64,000 nt of DNA from Nocardia beijingensis NBRC 16342 (GTDB taxonomy: Bacteria; Actinomycetota; Actinomycetes; Mycobacteriales; Mycobacteriaceae): positions 1 through 64,000 of the forward strand of contig NZ_BDBC01000019.1 in assembly GCF_001612785.1 (NCBI RefSeq). Reading direction: 5' to 3'. Position 1 is the stretch's first letter. Each line of letters starts with the position of its first letter. Shown here one piece after another: positions 32,926 to 41,172 of the stretch. Below the pieces are notes generated by a model. That model was not told the origin of the DNA. It saw only the letters and a list, made by a program, of their open reading frames with translations, and did no database searches. Made by a program: the position numbers and the translations under genes.

Positions 32926-33713
32926 GCGAGCACGACCGGACCGCCAACCGCTTCGCGCCGGGCACCTTCGCCCCCGCCCCGCGCCCGAGCAGCCGCGCCG
33001 CGATGCTGTTCGCGCAGACCAGGCTGGAGCTGATCCTGTTGCTGCGCAACGGCGAACAGCTCCTGCTGACGATGTTCATCCCGATCACCCTGCTGGTCGG
33101 CCTGAGCCTGCTGCCGTTCGGCGACCTCGGCACGCACCGGGTGGACAAGATCGTGCCCGCCGTGATGATGGTCGCGGTCATGTCCACCGCGTTCACCGGT
33201 CAGGCCATCGCGGTCGGTTTCGACCGGCGCTACGGCGCGCTCAAGCGCCTGGGCGCGACGGCGTTGCCGCGCTGGGGCGTCATCGCGGGCAAGAGCGCGG
33301 CAGTGCTCATCGTGGTCGTGCTGCAAGCCGTTTTGCTCGGTCTCATCGGTTTCGCGCTGGGCTGGCGGCCCGAACCGCTCGGCCTGCTGCTGGGCGCGGC
33401 GGTGATCGCGCTCGGCACCGCGACATTCGCGGCCATGGGCCTGCTGCTGGGCGGCACCCTCAAGGCCGAAGTGGTGCTCGCGCTGGCGAACATCCTGTGG
33501 TTCGTCATGCTCGGCGTCGCCAGCATCGTGTTCGCCGCCGACGACCTGCCCGCGGCGGTGAGCGTGCCGGCCCGGCTGGTGCCGTCGGGGGCGTTGGCCG
33601 AAGCGCTGGAAAGCGCGATGCACACCAGCGTCGACTGGTTCGGGATCATCGTGCTGGCGGTGTGGGGCGGGGTGGCGGGCGTCGCGGCCACCCGACTGTT
33701 CCGCTTCCACTGA
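32922..33713 (+). CDS. ABC-2 type transporter permease, Rv1457c-like
   Basis: The 263-residue membrane protein has a cytoplasmic N-terminus followed by about six hydrophobic segments, typical of ABC-2 permeases. The motif DRRYGALKRLGATALPRWG is the usual coupling-helix region and LVPSGALAEAL matches the family pattern near the C-terminus. It forms an exporter with the preceding ATPase. The overlap with that gene is ATGA. Confidence 0.94.
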   Translation: MSEHDRTANRFAPGTFAPAPRPSSRAAMLFAQTRLELILLLRNGEQLLLTMFIPITLLVGLSLLPFGDLGTHRVDKIVPAVMMVAVMSTAFTGQAIAVGFDRRYGALKRLGATALPRWGVIAGKSAAVLIVVVLQAVLLGLIGFALGWRPEPLGLLLGAAVIALGTATFAAMGLLLGGTLKAEVVLALANILWFVMLGVASIVFAADDLPAAVSVPARLVPSGALAEALESAMHTSVDWFGIIVLAVWGGVAGVAATRLFRFH

Positions 33714-33779
33714 GCCTCAACGACGAAATGTAGTAGACCGGGTGCGGCCGCCGGATCGGGCCCGGCTACCATTTTCGAC

Positions 33780-34754
33780 GTGCTGTATCGCGCGTTCTTG
33801 CGACTCGTCGACAAGCTGCCGCTGCCCTCGTCGCGGGTGCAGCGCTTGATCGCGCTCGCGGTCATCCTCTCCCAGGCGGGCATCTCGGTGACCGGCGCCG
33901 TCGTGCGGGTCACCGCGTCGGGTCTCGGCTGCCCGACCTGGCCGCAGTGCTTCCCCGGTAGCTTCACGCCGGTCGCGGTGTCGGAGGTCCCTGCGCTCCA
34001 TCAGGCGGTCGAGTTCTCCAACCGGCTGCTCACCTTCGTGGTGACGCTGTGCGCGGCCGCGATCGTGCTGGCCGTGACCCGCGCGCGCCGCCGCCGTGAA
34101 GTGCTGGTGTACGCGTGGCTGATGCCGGGCGGCACCGTCGTGCAGGCGATCATCGGCGGCATCACGGTGCGCACCGGGCTGCTCTGGTGGACCGTCTCCA
34201 CGCACCTGCTCGCCTCCATGGTGATGGTGTGGCTGGCGGTGGTGCTGTACGCGAAGATCGGCGAACCCGACGACGGCATCGACACCGTGCAGGCTCCCGC
34301 GCCGCTGCGCTGGCTCACCGCGCTGGCCGGAGTCGCGCTCGCCGCGGTCCTGATCGCGGGCACTTTGGTGACCGCCGCGGGCCCGCACGCGGGCGACAAG
34401 AGCATCGAACGTCCCGTGGAACGGTTGCAGGTCGAGATCGTCACCTTGGTGCATCTGCACTCGCAGCTGCTGGTGGGCTACCTCGCACTGCTGATCGGCC
34501 TGGCGTTCGGCCTGTTCGCGGTCGGCATCACACCCGCAGTGCGCACCCGCTTGTTCGTGCTGCTCGGCCTGGTGTGCGCGCAAGGGCTGGTCGGCGTCGT
34601 GCAGTACTTCACCGACGTCCCCGCGGCGCTGGTCGTCGTGCATGTCGGCGGGGCCGCGGCGTGCACTGCCGCCACCGCCGCGCTGTGGGCATCCCTGCGC
34701 ACCCGAGAACGAGTGGCCGCGCCGAAGCCCGACCCGGCGGCACAGGCCGCCTGA
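33780..34754 (+). CDS. ctaA: heme A synthase
   Basis: The 324-residue protein of eight membrane helices is COX15/CtaA, which oxidises heme O to heme A for cytochrome aa3 oxidase. Heme-ligand histidines are visible as His74 (PALHQAVEFSNR), His142 (STHLLAS), His225/227 (VHLHSQLLVG) and His288 (VVHVGGAA). The cysteine pair C51/C57 in LGCPTWPQCFPG is the conserved extracellular pair of actinobacterial and Bacillus CtaA. Its substrate heme O comes from CtaB, encoded 20 kb downstream. The GTG start at 33780 follows a 66-base gap after the permease gene. Confidence 0.95.
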   Translation: MLYRAFLRLVDKLPLPSSRVQRLIALAVILSQAGISVTGAVVRVTASGLGCPTWPQCFPGSFTPVAVSEVPALHQAVEFSNRLLTFVVTLCAAAIVLAVTRARRRREVLVYAWLMPGGTVVQAIIGGITVRTGLLWWTVSTHLLASMVMVWLAVVLYAKIGEPDDGIDTVQAPAPLRWLTALAGVALAAVLIAGTLVTAAGPHAGDKSIERPVERLQVEIVTLVHLHSQLLVGYLALLIGLAFGLFAVGITPAVRTRLFVLLGLVCAQGLVGVVQYFTDVPAALVVVHVGGAAACTAATAALWASLRTRERVAAPKPDPAAQAA

Positions 34755-34932
34755 CGAACACTGCGCGAACGGTGATCATCCAGTGGGGAGCGAGCCGGGT
34801 GATTGGGGGGTGACCTCGGACGTCGCCCACTCCGCGGACCGTCCGGCGAGACCGGCCGCGCGCTGGACGCCGCACCACAACCGCGACTGCGAGCGGTGAG
34901 TTCGACGAGTTCGCTGGCGGGCCTGACGGTTC

Positions 34933-34948
34933 AGTGAACTGCGTCACC
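34933..34948. promoter_or_regulatory. CRP/GlxR-type site before the flavoprotein-ECF41 operon
   Basis: AGTGAACTGCGTCACC holds the core GTGA-N6-TCAC. Its centre lies 46 bases before the ATG of the downstream gene, a typical activator position if transcription starts near the ATG. Confidence 0.4.
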
Positions 34949-34951
34949 TAC

Positions 34952-34978
34952 TGTTATTTCTCGGTGGTCGGCAGCGTC
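34952..34978 (+). promoter_or_regulatory. candidate ECF41 promoter
   Basis: TGTTATT, 16 bases, then CGTC resembles the ECF41 promoter pattern TGTCACA-N16-CGTC, with exact spacing and -10 but only four of seven -35 matches. Transcription would start close to ATG 34987, giving a leaderless mRNA; that fits the lack of a ribosome site. Confidence 0.3.
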
Positions 34979-34986
34979 TCGTAGGC

Positions 34987-36168
34987 ATGACGGAGCACAA
35001 CAACACCAGCTTCAAGGTCGTGGTCATCGGCGGCGGCTATGCCGGCACCGTGGCGGCCAATCGCCTGCGGCAGCGCGACGACGTCGAGATCACCGTGGTC
35101 AACCCTCGCCCGAGGTTCGTCGAACGACTGCGGCTGCATCAATTCGTGGCCGGTACCGGACAGGCCGAGGCGGACTACGGCCCGCTGCTCGGCGACGGTG
35201 TGCACCTGGCCGTGGATGAGGCCACACGTATCGATACCGCCGCACGGACCGTGGAGCTGGCATCGGGCCGCACACTGGACTACGACTATGTCGTCTACGC
35301 GGTCGGCAGCACCGCGGCACCACCCACAGCAGTGCCGGGAGCGATCGAATTCGCCTACCCCATAGCCGAACTGGAGCACGCTCACCGCCTGCGGGCCGCC
35401 ATCGAAGAACTGCCGCCGCAGGCCCCGATCACCGTTGTCGGTGGCGGGCTCACCGGGATCGAAACAGCGGCTGAACTGGCCGAACAGGGGCACGCCGTCA
35501 CACTGATATGCGGCGATCGATTGGCTCCGAGTTTCTCGCAGCGGGCGCGACGGGTGGTGGCTCGGTGGATGGCCCGCAACAGCGTCGAGGTGCTCGAGAA
35601 TGTGCGGGTTTCCGAGGTCCTGCAGGAATCGATCGTCTTATCCGACGGCCGCGTGGTGCCGAGCGCGGTCACCATCTGGACCGCCGGGTTCGGTGTGCCC
35701 GAGCTGGCCGCGCGCAGCGGCCTGCACACCGACGCTCTCGGTCGACTCCTGACCGACGAAACCCTGACCAGCGTCGACGACAACCGTATCGTCGCGGCCG
35801 GGGACGCCGCCGCCCCGTCGAACCAGCCGCTGCGCATGAGCTGCCAAGCCGCCGGGCCGCTCGGCGCTCACGCCGCCGACACGCTGCTGGCCCGCGTCGC
35901 GGGCGCCGCGCCCGCGGTGCTGGACATGGCGTTCCTCGGATCCAACGTCAGCCTCGGTCGTCGCGCAGGCATCGTGCAGCTCGCGCACAAGGACGACACA
36001 CCCATGAACGCCCACATCTCCGGCCGCATCGGCGCGCCGATCAAAGAGACGGCTACCAAGTGGACACTGTGGGGAATCCGGTGGGAAGCCCGTAACCCCG
36101 GCTCGCTGTTCTGGGTCAAGGGCGGCAGGCGGCTCGTGTCCGATCCGGCGACGGTGGCCGGCTCGTGA
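34987..36168 (+). CDS. NAD(P)/FAD-dependent oxidoreductase paired with an ECF41 sigma factor
   Basis: The 393-residue pyridine nucleotide-disulfide-type flavoprotein has the FAD motif VVVIGGGYAGTVAANRL, the second nucleotide fold ITVVGGGLTGIETAAELA and the FAD closure NRIVAAGDAAAPS. It belongs broadly with NDH-2/AIF-like reductases. The C-terminus (WGIRWEARNPGSLFWVKGG) lacks an obvious membrane anchor. It overlaps the sigma gene by GTGA, so both proteins are made together. The substrate and electron acceptor are unknown. Confidence 0.88.
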   Translation: MTEHNNTSFKVVVIGGGYAGTVAANRLRQRDDVEITVVNPRPRFVERLRLHQFVAGTGQAEADYGPLLGDGVHLAVDEATRIDTAARTVELASGRTLDYDYVVYAVGSTAAPPTAVPGAIEFAYPIAELEHAHRLRAAIEELPPQAPITVVGGGLTGIETAAELAEQGHAVTLICGDRLAPSFSQRARRVVARWMARNSVEVLENVRVSEVLQESIVLSDGRVVPSAVTIWTAGFGVPELAARSGLHTDALGRLLTDETLTSVDDNRIVAAGDAAAPSNQPLRMSCQAAGPLGAHAADTLLARVAGAAPAVLDMAFLGSNVSLGRRAGIVQLAHKDDTPMNAHISGRIGAPIKETATKWTLWGIRWEARNPGSLFWVKGGRRLVSDPATVAGS

Positions 36169-37082
36169 GCAGCACCGACGAGCATGCCGAGCGGTTCATC
36201 CTCTTGCGCCCGCTGCTGTTCACGATCGCCTACGAAATCCTCGGCTCGGCGACCGAATCCGACGACGTGCTGCAGGACAGCTACCTGCGGTGGGCCCAGG
36301 TGGACCTGGCGACAGTGCGGGACACCAAGTCGTATCTCGCGCAAGTGGTGACCCGGCAGGCGCTCAGCGCGATGCGGCTGCGTGCCCGCCGCCGCGAGGA
36401 ATACATCGGACCGTGGTTGCCCGAGCCGCTGCTGCTCACCGAGCACGATGCCGCGGCCGATCTCGTTCTCGCCGAGTCGGTTTCGATGGGAATGCTGGTG
36501 CTGCTGGAATCGCTCACCCCGGATGAACGCGCGGTGTTCGTGCTGCGCGAAGTATTCGCCTTCGGTTACGACGACATCGCCGCATCCGTCGGCAAGTCCG
36601 CGGCGGCGGTGCGTCAAATGGCCTACCGCGCCCGCGAATACGTCCGGTCGCGACGCCACCGGTTCGGACCCTACGACAGCGCCCGCATCGCCGAACTCAC
36701 CGAGAAATTCATGACGGCGGCGACCACCGGTGACCTGGCGGGCCTGCTGTCGATGCTCGCGCCGAATGTCACTTGGACCACCGACAGCGGCGGCAAAACC
36801 ACCGCGGTGCGCCAGTTGGTGATGACCGGCGCCGAACAGGTGGCCACGATTCTGCTGAACCTGCTGCGAGCGGTGAACCGCAGGCCCGGCATGCGAATCG
36901 AGCCGGTGAACTGCAACAGCGCACCCGCGGTCGCCATCTACACCGGCGACCACCTCGAGGCCGTGCTCGTCCTGGACATGGTCGACGACGTGATCGTCAA
37001 CGGCTACGGCATCCGTAACCCCGACAAACTCGCCGCCCTCGCCATCGCGCGCACCATCACCCGCGATCCCGACCGCGCGTGA
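36165..37082 (+). CDS. ECF41-family RNA polymerase sigma factor (SigJ-like)
   Basis: The 305-residue sigma factor has region 2 (LLFTIAYEILGSATESDDVLQ with the DVLQDSYLRW continuation), region 4 (LTPDERAVFVLREVFAFGYD, AAAVRQMAYRARE) and a C-terminal SnoaL-like domain of about 120 residues. Three ECF41 hallmark motifs are present: WLPEP at 84-88, DSGGK (usual DGGGK) at 207-211, and NPDKL at 285-289. In this group the fused C-terminal domain acts in place of a separate anti-sigma factor. The GTG start overlaps the flavoprotein stop. No anti-sigma gene is adjacent, as expected. Confidence 0.95.
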   Translation: MSSTDEHAERFILLRPLLFTIAYEILGSATESDDVLQDSYLRWAQVDLATVRDTKSYLAQVVTRQALSAMRLRARRREEYIGPWLPEPLLLTEHDAAADLVLAESVSMGMLVLLESLTPDERAVFVLREVFAFGYDDIAASVGKSAAAVRQMAYRAREYVRSRRHRFGPYDSARIAELTEKFMTAATTGDLAGLLSMLAPNVTWTTDSGGKTTAVRQLVMTGAEQVATILLNLLRAVNRRPGMRIEPVNCNSAPAVAIYTGDHLEAVLVLDMVDDVIVNGYGIRNPDKLAALAIARTITRDPDRA

Positions 37083-37159
37083 GATCCGCACTACCGCACG
37101 CTTCGAGCGGCCGGCTCCTCGTCTCGCCCGACACCCCACCCTCGCCAGGAGTGACCACC

Positions 37160-37702
37160 ATGTCCACCACCATCGAATTCAATGACCTGACCGGCGACTT
37201 CGTCATCGATACCGCCCGCACACGGATCGGCTTCATCGCCCGCCACACCATGGCCACCCGGGTGCGCGGGAATTTCCGGGAAATCGGAGGCAGCGCGCAG
37301 CTGCGTCTCGACGAACCATCGAAGTCCAGCGGCCTGCTGCGGATCCAGGCCACGAGCATCGACACCCGCAACCGGCGGCGCGACGATCTGCTGGCCAGGA
37401 AGTTCCTCGGCGCCGATGCCCACCCGACCATCACCTTCGCCCTGACCGGGGCTGCGCGGGTCGACGAGACCACAGTCGAGGTCACCGGCGACCTGACCAT
37501 CCGCGGTGTCACCAGGCCGGTGACCGTCGGCTTCGAACTGACCAGCGTGCAGAACGACCCGAACGGCGCCCTCCGAGTCGGCTTCACCGGAGCCACCACG
37601 ATCAACCGCAAGGACTGGGGAGTGCACTGGAAGGCGGCCGCGGGCATGGTCGCTCCGAGGGTGACGCTGGAGTTCGACCTCGCGGCGATCCGGCAGTCCT
37701 GA
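37160..37702 (+). CDS. YceI-family lipocalin-like protein
   Basis: The 180-residue product is a YceI-like beta barrel: TGDFVIDTARTRIGFIARHT, the middle KFLGADAHPTITF, LTIRGVTRPVTVGFEL, and INRKDWGVHWK near the end. Homologues bind long isoprenoids or amphiphiles. No signal peptide is evident in this version. AGGAG lies eight bases before ATG 37160. A GTG at 37079 overlapping the sigma-factor stop could give a 207-residue form, but the ribosome site favours 37160. It probably belongs to the ECF41 operon. Confidence 0.9.
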   Translation: MSTTIEFNDLTGDFVIDTARTRIGFIARHTMATRVRGNFREIGGSAQLRLDEPSKSSGLLRIQATSIDTRNRRRDDLLARKFLGADAHPTITFALTGAARVDETTVEVTGDLTIRGVTRPVTVGFELTSVQNDPNGALRVGFTGATTINRKDWGVHWKAAAGMVAPRVTLEFDLAAIRQS

Positions 37703-37797
37703 CTCGGCAATATTCTGAAAGCCGAGCCCGTCGCTCTCGGGTGTTCGACGCCCGAGGGCAACGGGCTCTGATCTTTCGCGAGAACGGCAAGGACATC

Positions 37798-38202
37798 ATG
37801 ACCGATTACACGCTGCGCCCGATCGGGCACGTCGAATCCGTGCTGACCGACCCCGCCACCGCTCCCCGACAACCCGATGAAGGAGCCCCGCCGGCCTGGC
37901 TGGTCATCGATGACCGATATGCCCGCGCCCTCGACGGACTCACCGCAGGCATGGACATCCTGGTACTGACCTGGCTCGATCGTGCCGACCGCGAAACTCT
38001 CACCATCCGACCGCGTGGTGACGCGGCTCGCGCGATCACCGGCGTCTTCGCCACCCGCGCCCCGCACCGGCCCAATCCGATCGGTCTGCACAGCGTCCAC
38101 GTTCTTGCCGTCACCGGTACTCGCATCCACGTCCGCAACCTCGAAGCTGTGCACGGCACGCCCATCCTCGATCTCAAACCTGTTCTCACCCAGGACCGTT
38201 GA
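37798..38202 (+). CDS. TrmO/TsaA-family tRNA methyltransferase-like protein
   Basis: The 134-residue protein has the TrmO fold motifs LRPIGHVES, GVFATRAPHRPNPIGLHSV and GTPILDLKPVL. In E. coli TrmO methylates N6 of t6A37 in tRNA-Thr using S-adenosylmethionine. The protein is shorter than E. coli TrmO because it lacks the C-terminal extension, as many actinobacterial members do, so the precise activity is less certain. AAGGAC precedes ATG 37798. Confidence 0.85.
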   Translation: MTDYTLRPIGHVESVLTDPATAPRQPDEGAPPAWLVIDDRYARALDGLTAGMDILVLTWLDRADRETLTIRPRGDAARAITGVFATRAPHRPNPIGLHSVHVLAVTGTRIHVRNLEAVHGTPILDLKPVLTQDR

Positions 38203-38253
38203 CCGCTGCGGACGAGCAGTGCCGGGCCGCGGCCGGCCCGGCACTGGTGCGAG

Positions 38254-38922
38254 CTAGCGCGGTCCGAGGAATCCGGTCAGTTCGAGCGCGACCGCGGCGG
38301 GATCGTCCTCATGGACATTGTGTCCGGCGCCCGGAATCATCCGCAGTGTCGAGTGGGGGATCAGCTGGGCGAGCGGCCGAGCCTGTGACGGGTCGACGAC
38401 GTGGTCGTTCTCGCCCCACAGGATCAGCGTGTCGGCTTCGATCGCGCTCGATTCTCGCTGTACTGCTGCCAGATCGAGATCGCGTGGCTGCTTCCACATC
38501 GCGGTCCGGTTCTCCGCGCGACTGAGCGGAGTCCAATACGTGTCCGCCAGTTCATCGGTGAGAATCTCGGGGTGCGCGTAGGCCCCGCGCAGGCCCGCCA
38601 CATAGATCTCCTCGGTCAGGACGGAGGCGGCGAGCTCGCCCGCACCGGGTTGGCGCATCAGCCGCAGGTTCATGTTTGCGGCGGTTCATGTCCGCGGTCG
38701 GCATCGCCCGCGCGTCCGTCGTCGCACACTCGCTGAACGGTTCGGTCGCGGTGGATTTCGCCGCACGGCACCCGCTTTCCGGTAATGGAAACGTGCCGTC
38801 GCGGTCTCGACGTACTGCCCCTCCGCGAGAAACGTCGAATCGGGCGCTCGGGCTCCGCTCGGTTCGGCCCCGGCCGGTGCCGCCACGTTCACCAGCAGCA
38901 GAGCTGGCACGATTACGAGCAT
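38254..38922 (-). pseudogene. scrambled alpha/beta-hydrolase gene with an internal inverted segment
   Basis: Three pieces of one hydrolase are present in the wrong arrangement. The 5' piece (38922 to about 38780, minus) encodes a signal peptide MLVIVPALLLVNVAAPAGA and YVETATARFHYRKAG. The middle piece (about 38676-38775) reads on the plus strand as LRRFMSAVGIARASVVAHSL continuing NGSVAVDFAARHPL, a nucleophile-elbow region. The 3' piece (38673-38254, minus) holds TLILWGENDHVVDPSQ and IPGAGHNVHEDDP, the Asp and His regions. Roughly 70 residues before and perhaps 40-60 after the elbow are missing. The gene cannot make an active enzyme. The 3' piece has its own in-frame ATG at 38673 but no nucleophile. 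Confidence 0.75.
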
Positions 38923-39628
38923 CCGCCACCGTCGAAACCGCTGACGCGGGGTCGAGCAGCGCCCGGCCCGCGGCGGACGGGTCGCCGGAATCCAGGCTCT
39001 GCGCGTAGGCGGCGAACGCCGCGCGGAGGCCGTCATAGCGCGGATCGGCCTCGGCGTGGACCGCTCCGGCGGCGCCGTCGGTCGCGTAGGAGCCGGGTTC
39101 GACCAAGGTCACCTTGACCCCGAAGCCGGCGACCTCCTGAGCGAGGGATTCACTCAGGCCTTCCAGTGCCCACTTGGAAGCGTGGTACGCACCACCGAGC
39201 GGCCAGGCGGCGAGACCACCCACCGAGGAGATCTGGATGATGTGCCCTCCCCCTTGCTCGCGCAGATACGGCAGCGCGGCCTGGACGACCCATACCGTGC
39301 CGAAGAAGTTGGTCTCCAACTGATCTCGCAGTTGCTGCTCGGTCAGTTCCTCGACCGCGCCGAGCAGCCCGTAACCCGCGTTGTTCACGATGACGTCCAA
39401 CCGGCCGAAATGCGCGTGGGCATGCTTCACGCTCTCGAAGACGCCTGCCCTGTCGGTCACATCCAGCGCGAGCGGGAGCACCGCGTCGCCGTAGGCGGTG
39501 ACCAATTCCGCGAGATGTTCGGTACTGCGAGCGGTCGCGGCCACCTTGTCGCCGCGAGACAGCGCGGCCGCGACGAAGTTTCGGCCCAGACCGCGAGAGG
39601 AGCCGGTGACGAACCAGACCTTGCTCAT
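38552..39628 (-). CDS. SDR oxidoreductase with displaced C-terminus
   Basis: The first 225 residues are a classical SDR: WFVTGSSRGLGRNFV, NNAGYGLLGAVEELT, catalytic Ser in QISSVGG, and YHASK with Tyr and Lys. After GDPSAAGRALL (about position 38953) family similarity stops. The frame continues for about 130 Arg/Ala/Pro-rich residues out of frame through the scrambled hydrolase gene until 38552. A deletion seems to have removed the natural last 50 or so residues, including the usual substrate-loop end. The product may be unstable. ATG 39628 has GGAAGGAC upstream. A CRP/GlxR-like site lies about 130 bases upstream. Confidence 0.65.
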   Translation of the reverse strand: MSKVWFVTGSSRGLGRNFVAAALSRGDKVAATARSTEHLAELVTAYGDAVLPLALDVTDRAGVFESVKHAHAHFGRLDVIVNNAGYGLLGAVEELTEQQLRDQLETNFFGTVWVVQAALPYLREQGGGHIIQISSVGGLAAWPLGGAYHASKWALEGLSESLAQEVAGFGVKVTLVEPGSYATDGAAGAVHAEADPRYDGLRAAFAAYAQSLDSGDPSAAGRALLDPASAVSTVADARNRASSAAGERGGTGRGRTERSPSARFDVSRGGAVRRDRDGTFPLPESGCRAAKSTATEPFSECATTDARAMPTADMNRRKHEPAADAPTRCGRARRLRPDRGDLCGGPARGLRAPRDSHR

Positions 39629-39754
39629 GATGTCCTTCCGTTCTTTCCGCAGTGGCGAGCGCAGCGAGGAGGCCCCCTCACTGCCGATGTCCCGTGCTGC
39701 GGCACTGGACGAACACAAGATGTCGCCGACCCGCTCTTCGTAACGAAACCGCGG

Positions 39755-39770
39755 GGTGACGTGCGTCACC
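39755..39770. promoter_or_regulatory. CRP/GlxR-type palindrome upstream of the SDR gene
   Basis: GGTGACG-TG-CGTCACC is a perfect 7-bp inverted repeat containing GTGA-N6-TCAC. It lies between the divergent SDR gene and the iminopeptidase remnant and is the cleanest such site in the window. Confidence 0.5.
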
Positions 39771-39854
39771 GCTGCCTGTTGCGGGCCGGACCGAAAGGCG
39801 GCCTCGCTCACCGATTCAGCGAACCGCAGGGCCGTGGATCGTCCGGCCGGGTCC

Positions 39855-40103
39855 GACACGATTCCGCACTACTTCGCCAACGCGGCCTGGCTGGAGGACG
39901 GCCAGTTGCTGCGCGATGCGCACCGGCTGACGGGCATTCCGGGCGTGCTCATCCACGGCAGACTCGATCTGAGCGCCCCGCTGTATACCGCCCGGCAGCT
40001 GGCCCAGGCGTGGCCCGACGCGGAACTACAGGTGATCGACGATTCCGGGCACACCGGCAGCCCGGCCATGGGCGCGGCGGTCCTGCGGGCGATCGCTCGG
40101 TAG
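39855..40103 (+). pseudogene. C-terminal remnant of a proline iminopeptidase
   Basis: About 82 codons match the end of prolyl aminopeptidases (S33 family) as I know them: HYFANAAWLEDGQLLRDAHR, LTGIPGVLIHGRLDLSAP with the catalytic Asp, AQAWPDAELQVIDDSGHTG with the catalytic His. The preceding 230 or so residues, including the nucleophile, are missing; sequence upstream of 39855 is unrelated in all frames. It faces away from the SDR gene and marks another deletion scar. Confidence 0.75.
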
Positions 40104-40241
40104 CCCCGCTCCGGCTTCGACCGGAGCCCACCCGGTGAAGGTCTTAGGTCCCCATCATCGAGGGCAACCGGCTCCGGTGCGGCCGGTGGCGGCGCTGCGA
40201 AGGTGAAAGCCGACCCTGTCGCAGCCGCCATCGGAGACGAA

Positions 40242-41126
40242 ATGACCACACCAGCCGACCGTCGGTCCATCATCGTCGGAATCGACGGCAGCCCGACCGC
40301 TGTGGGGGCAGCGCGCTGGGCCGGGGCCATCGCGAACCGGCAGCACGCCACCTTGGTGTTGCTGAGTGTCGTTCCCGCGTCGGATTACCATCTGACCGCC
40401 TACTCCCGCGCCGAGGTCAATCTGCTACCCGAACTCCGAGCGGTGGCGAAGCAGAAGATCGAGCAGGCGTGCGCTGCCGTGCGCGACGAGCAGCCGGAGC
40501 TGGAGATCCGCAAAATCGTGGAGGACGGCAAGCCCGCGCGCGAGCTGATCGCGCACAGCACGGACGCGCGCATGGTCGTCGTCGCGGCCAAATCCCGCGA
40601 CCGGCTCGCCACGCTGCTGCTGGGTTCCACCGCGCTCACGGTCGCGAAGAAGGCGGCCTGCCCGGTGACGGTCTGGCGCGGCAGGCTCGACCGGCCCCAG
40701 CCGGACGCGCGACCGGTGCTCGTCGGCGTCGACGGCAGTCCGGGCGGGTCCGCCGCCGTCGGCGAGGCGTTCGAGCTGGCGTCCGCGCTGGGCGTCGAAG
40801 TGACCGCCTTGCACGCGTGGAACGACCCGGACCTGCTGCAATGGACTCCGGTGCCCGACACCTGGAGCGCACTGGCCCAGCAAGAGGAGCAGCTGCTGTC
40901 CGAGCGGCTGGCCGGATGGTGCGAGAAGTACCCGGACGTCACGGTCACCAAAGTGGTCGAGAAGGCCACGCCCGCGCAGGCACTGCTCGAACACGCCGAG
41001 AAGGCGCAGCTGGTGGTGACCGGCAGTCGTGGACAGAACCGCCTCACCGGGCTCCTGCTCGGATCGACGAGCCAGAATCTGCTACATCATGCGTCGAGCC
41101 CGGTGGTGATCTGCCGTGAACGGTAG
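40242..41126 (+). CDS. tandem-domain universal stress protein
   Basis: The 294-residue protein has two UspA domains (about 8-147 and 155-292), each opening with an ATP-loop aspartate (IIVGIDGSP and VLVGVDGSP) and ending with the nucleotide motif (AKSRDRLATLLLGSTALTV and GSRGQNRLTGLLLGSTSQN). Double-domain Usps of this kind are common in mycobacteria (Rv2005c, Rv2623 type), where they bind ATP and are induced by hypoxia. GGAGACGAA precedes ATG 40242. It is convergent with the kinase gene. Confidence 0.93.
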   Translation: MTTPADRRSIIVGIDGSPTAVGAARWAGAIANRQHATLVLLSVVPASDYHLTAYSRAEVNLLPELRAVAKQKIEQACAAVRDEQPELEIRKIVEDGKPARELIAHSTDARMVVVAAKSRDRLATLLLGSTALTVAKKAACPVTVWRGRLDRPQPDARPVLVGVDGSPGGSAAVGEAFELASALGVEVTALHAWNDPDLLQWTPVPDTWSALAQQEEQLLSERLAGWCEKYPDVTVTKVVEKATPAQALLEHAEKAQLVVTGSRGQNRLTGLLLGSTSQNLLHHASSPVVICRER

Positions 41127-41172
41127 GTGGCTATTTCTCTGAGGTCACTCGGGCCGTGGGCGTGCGCGCGGA

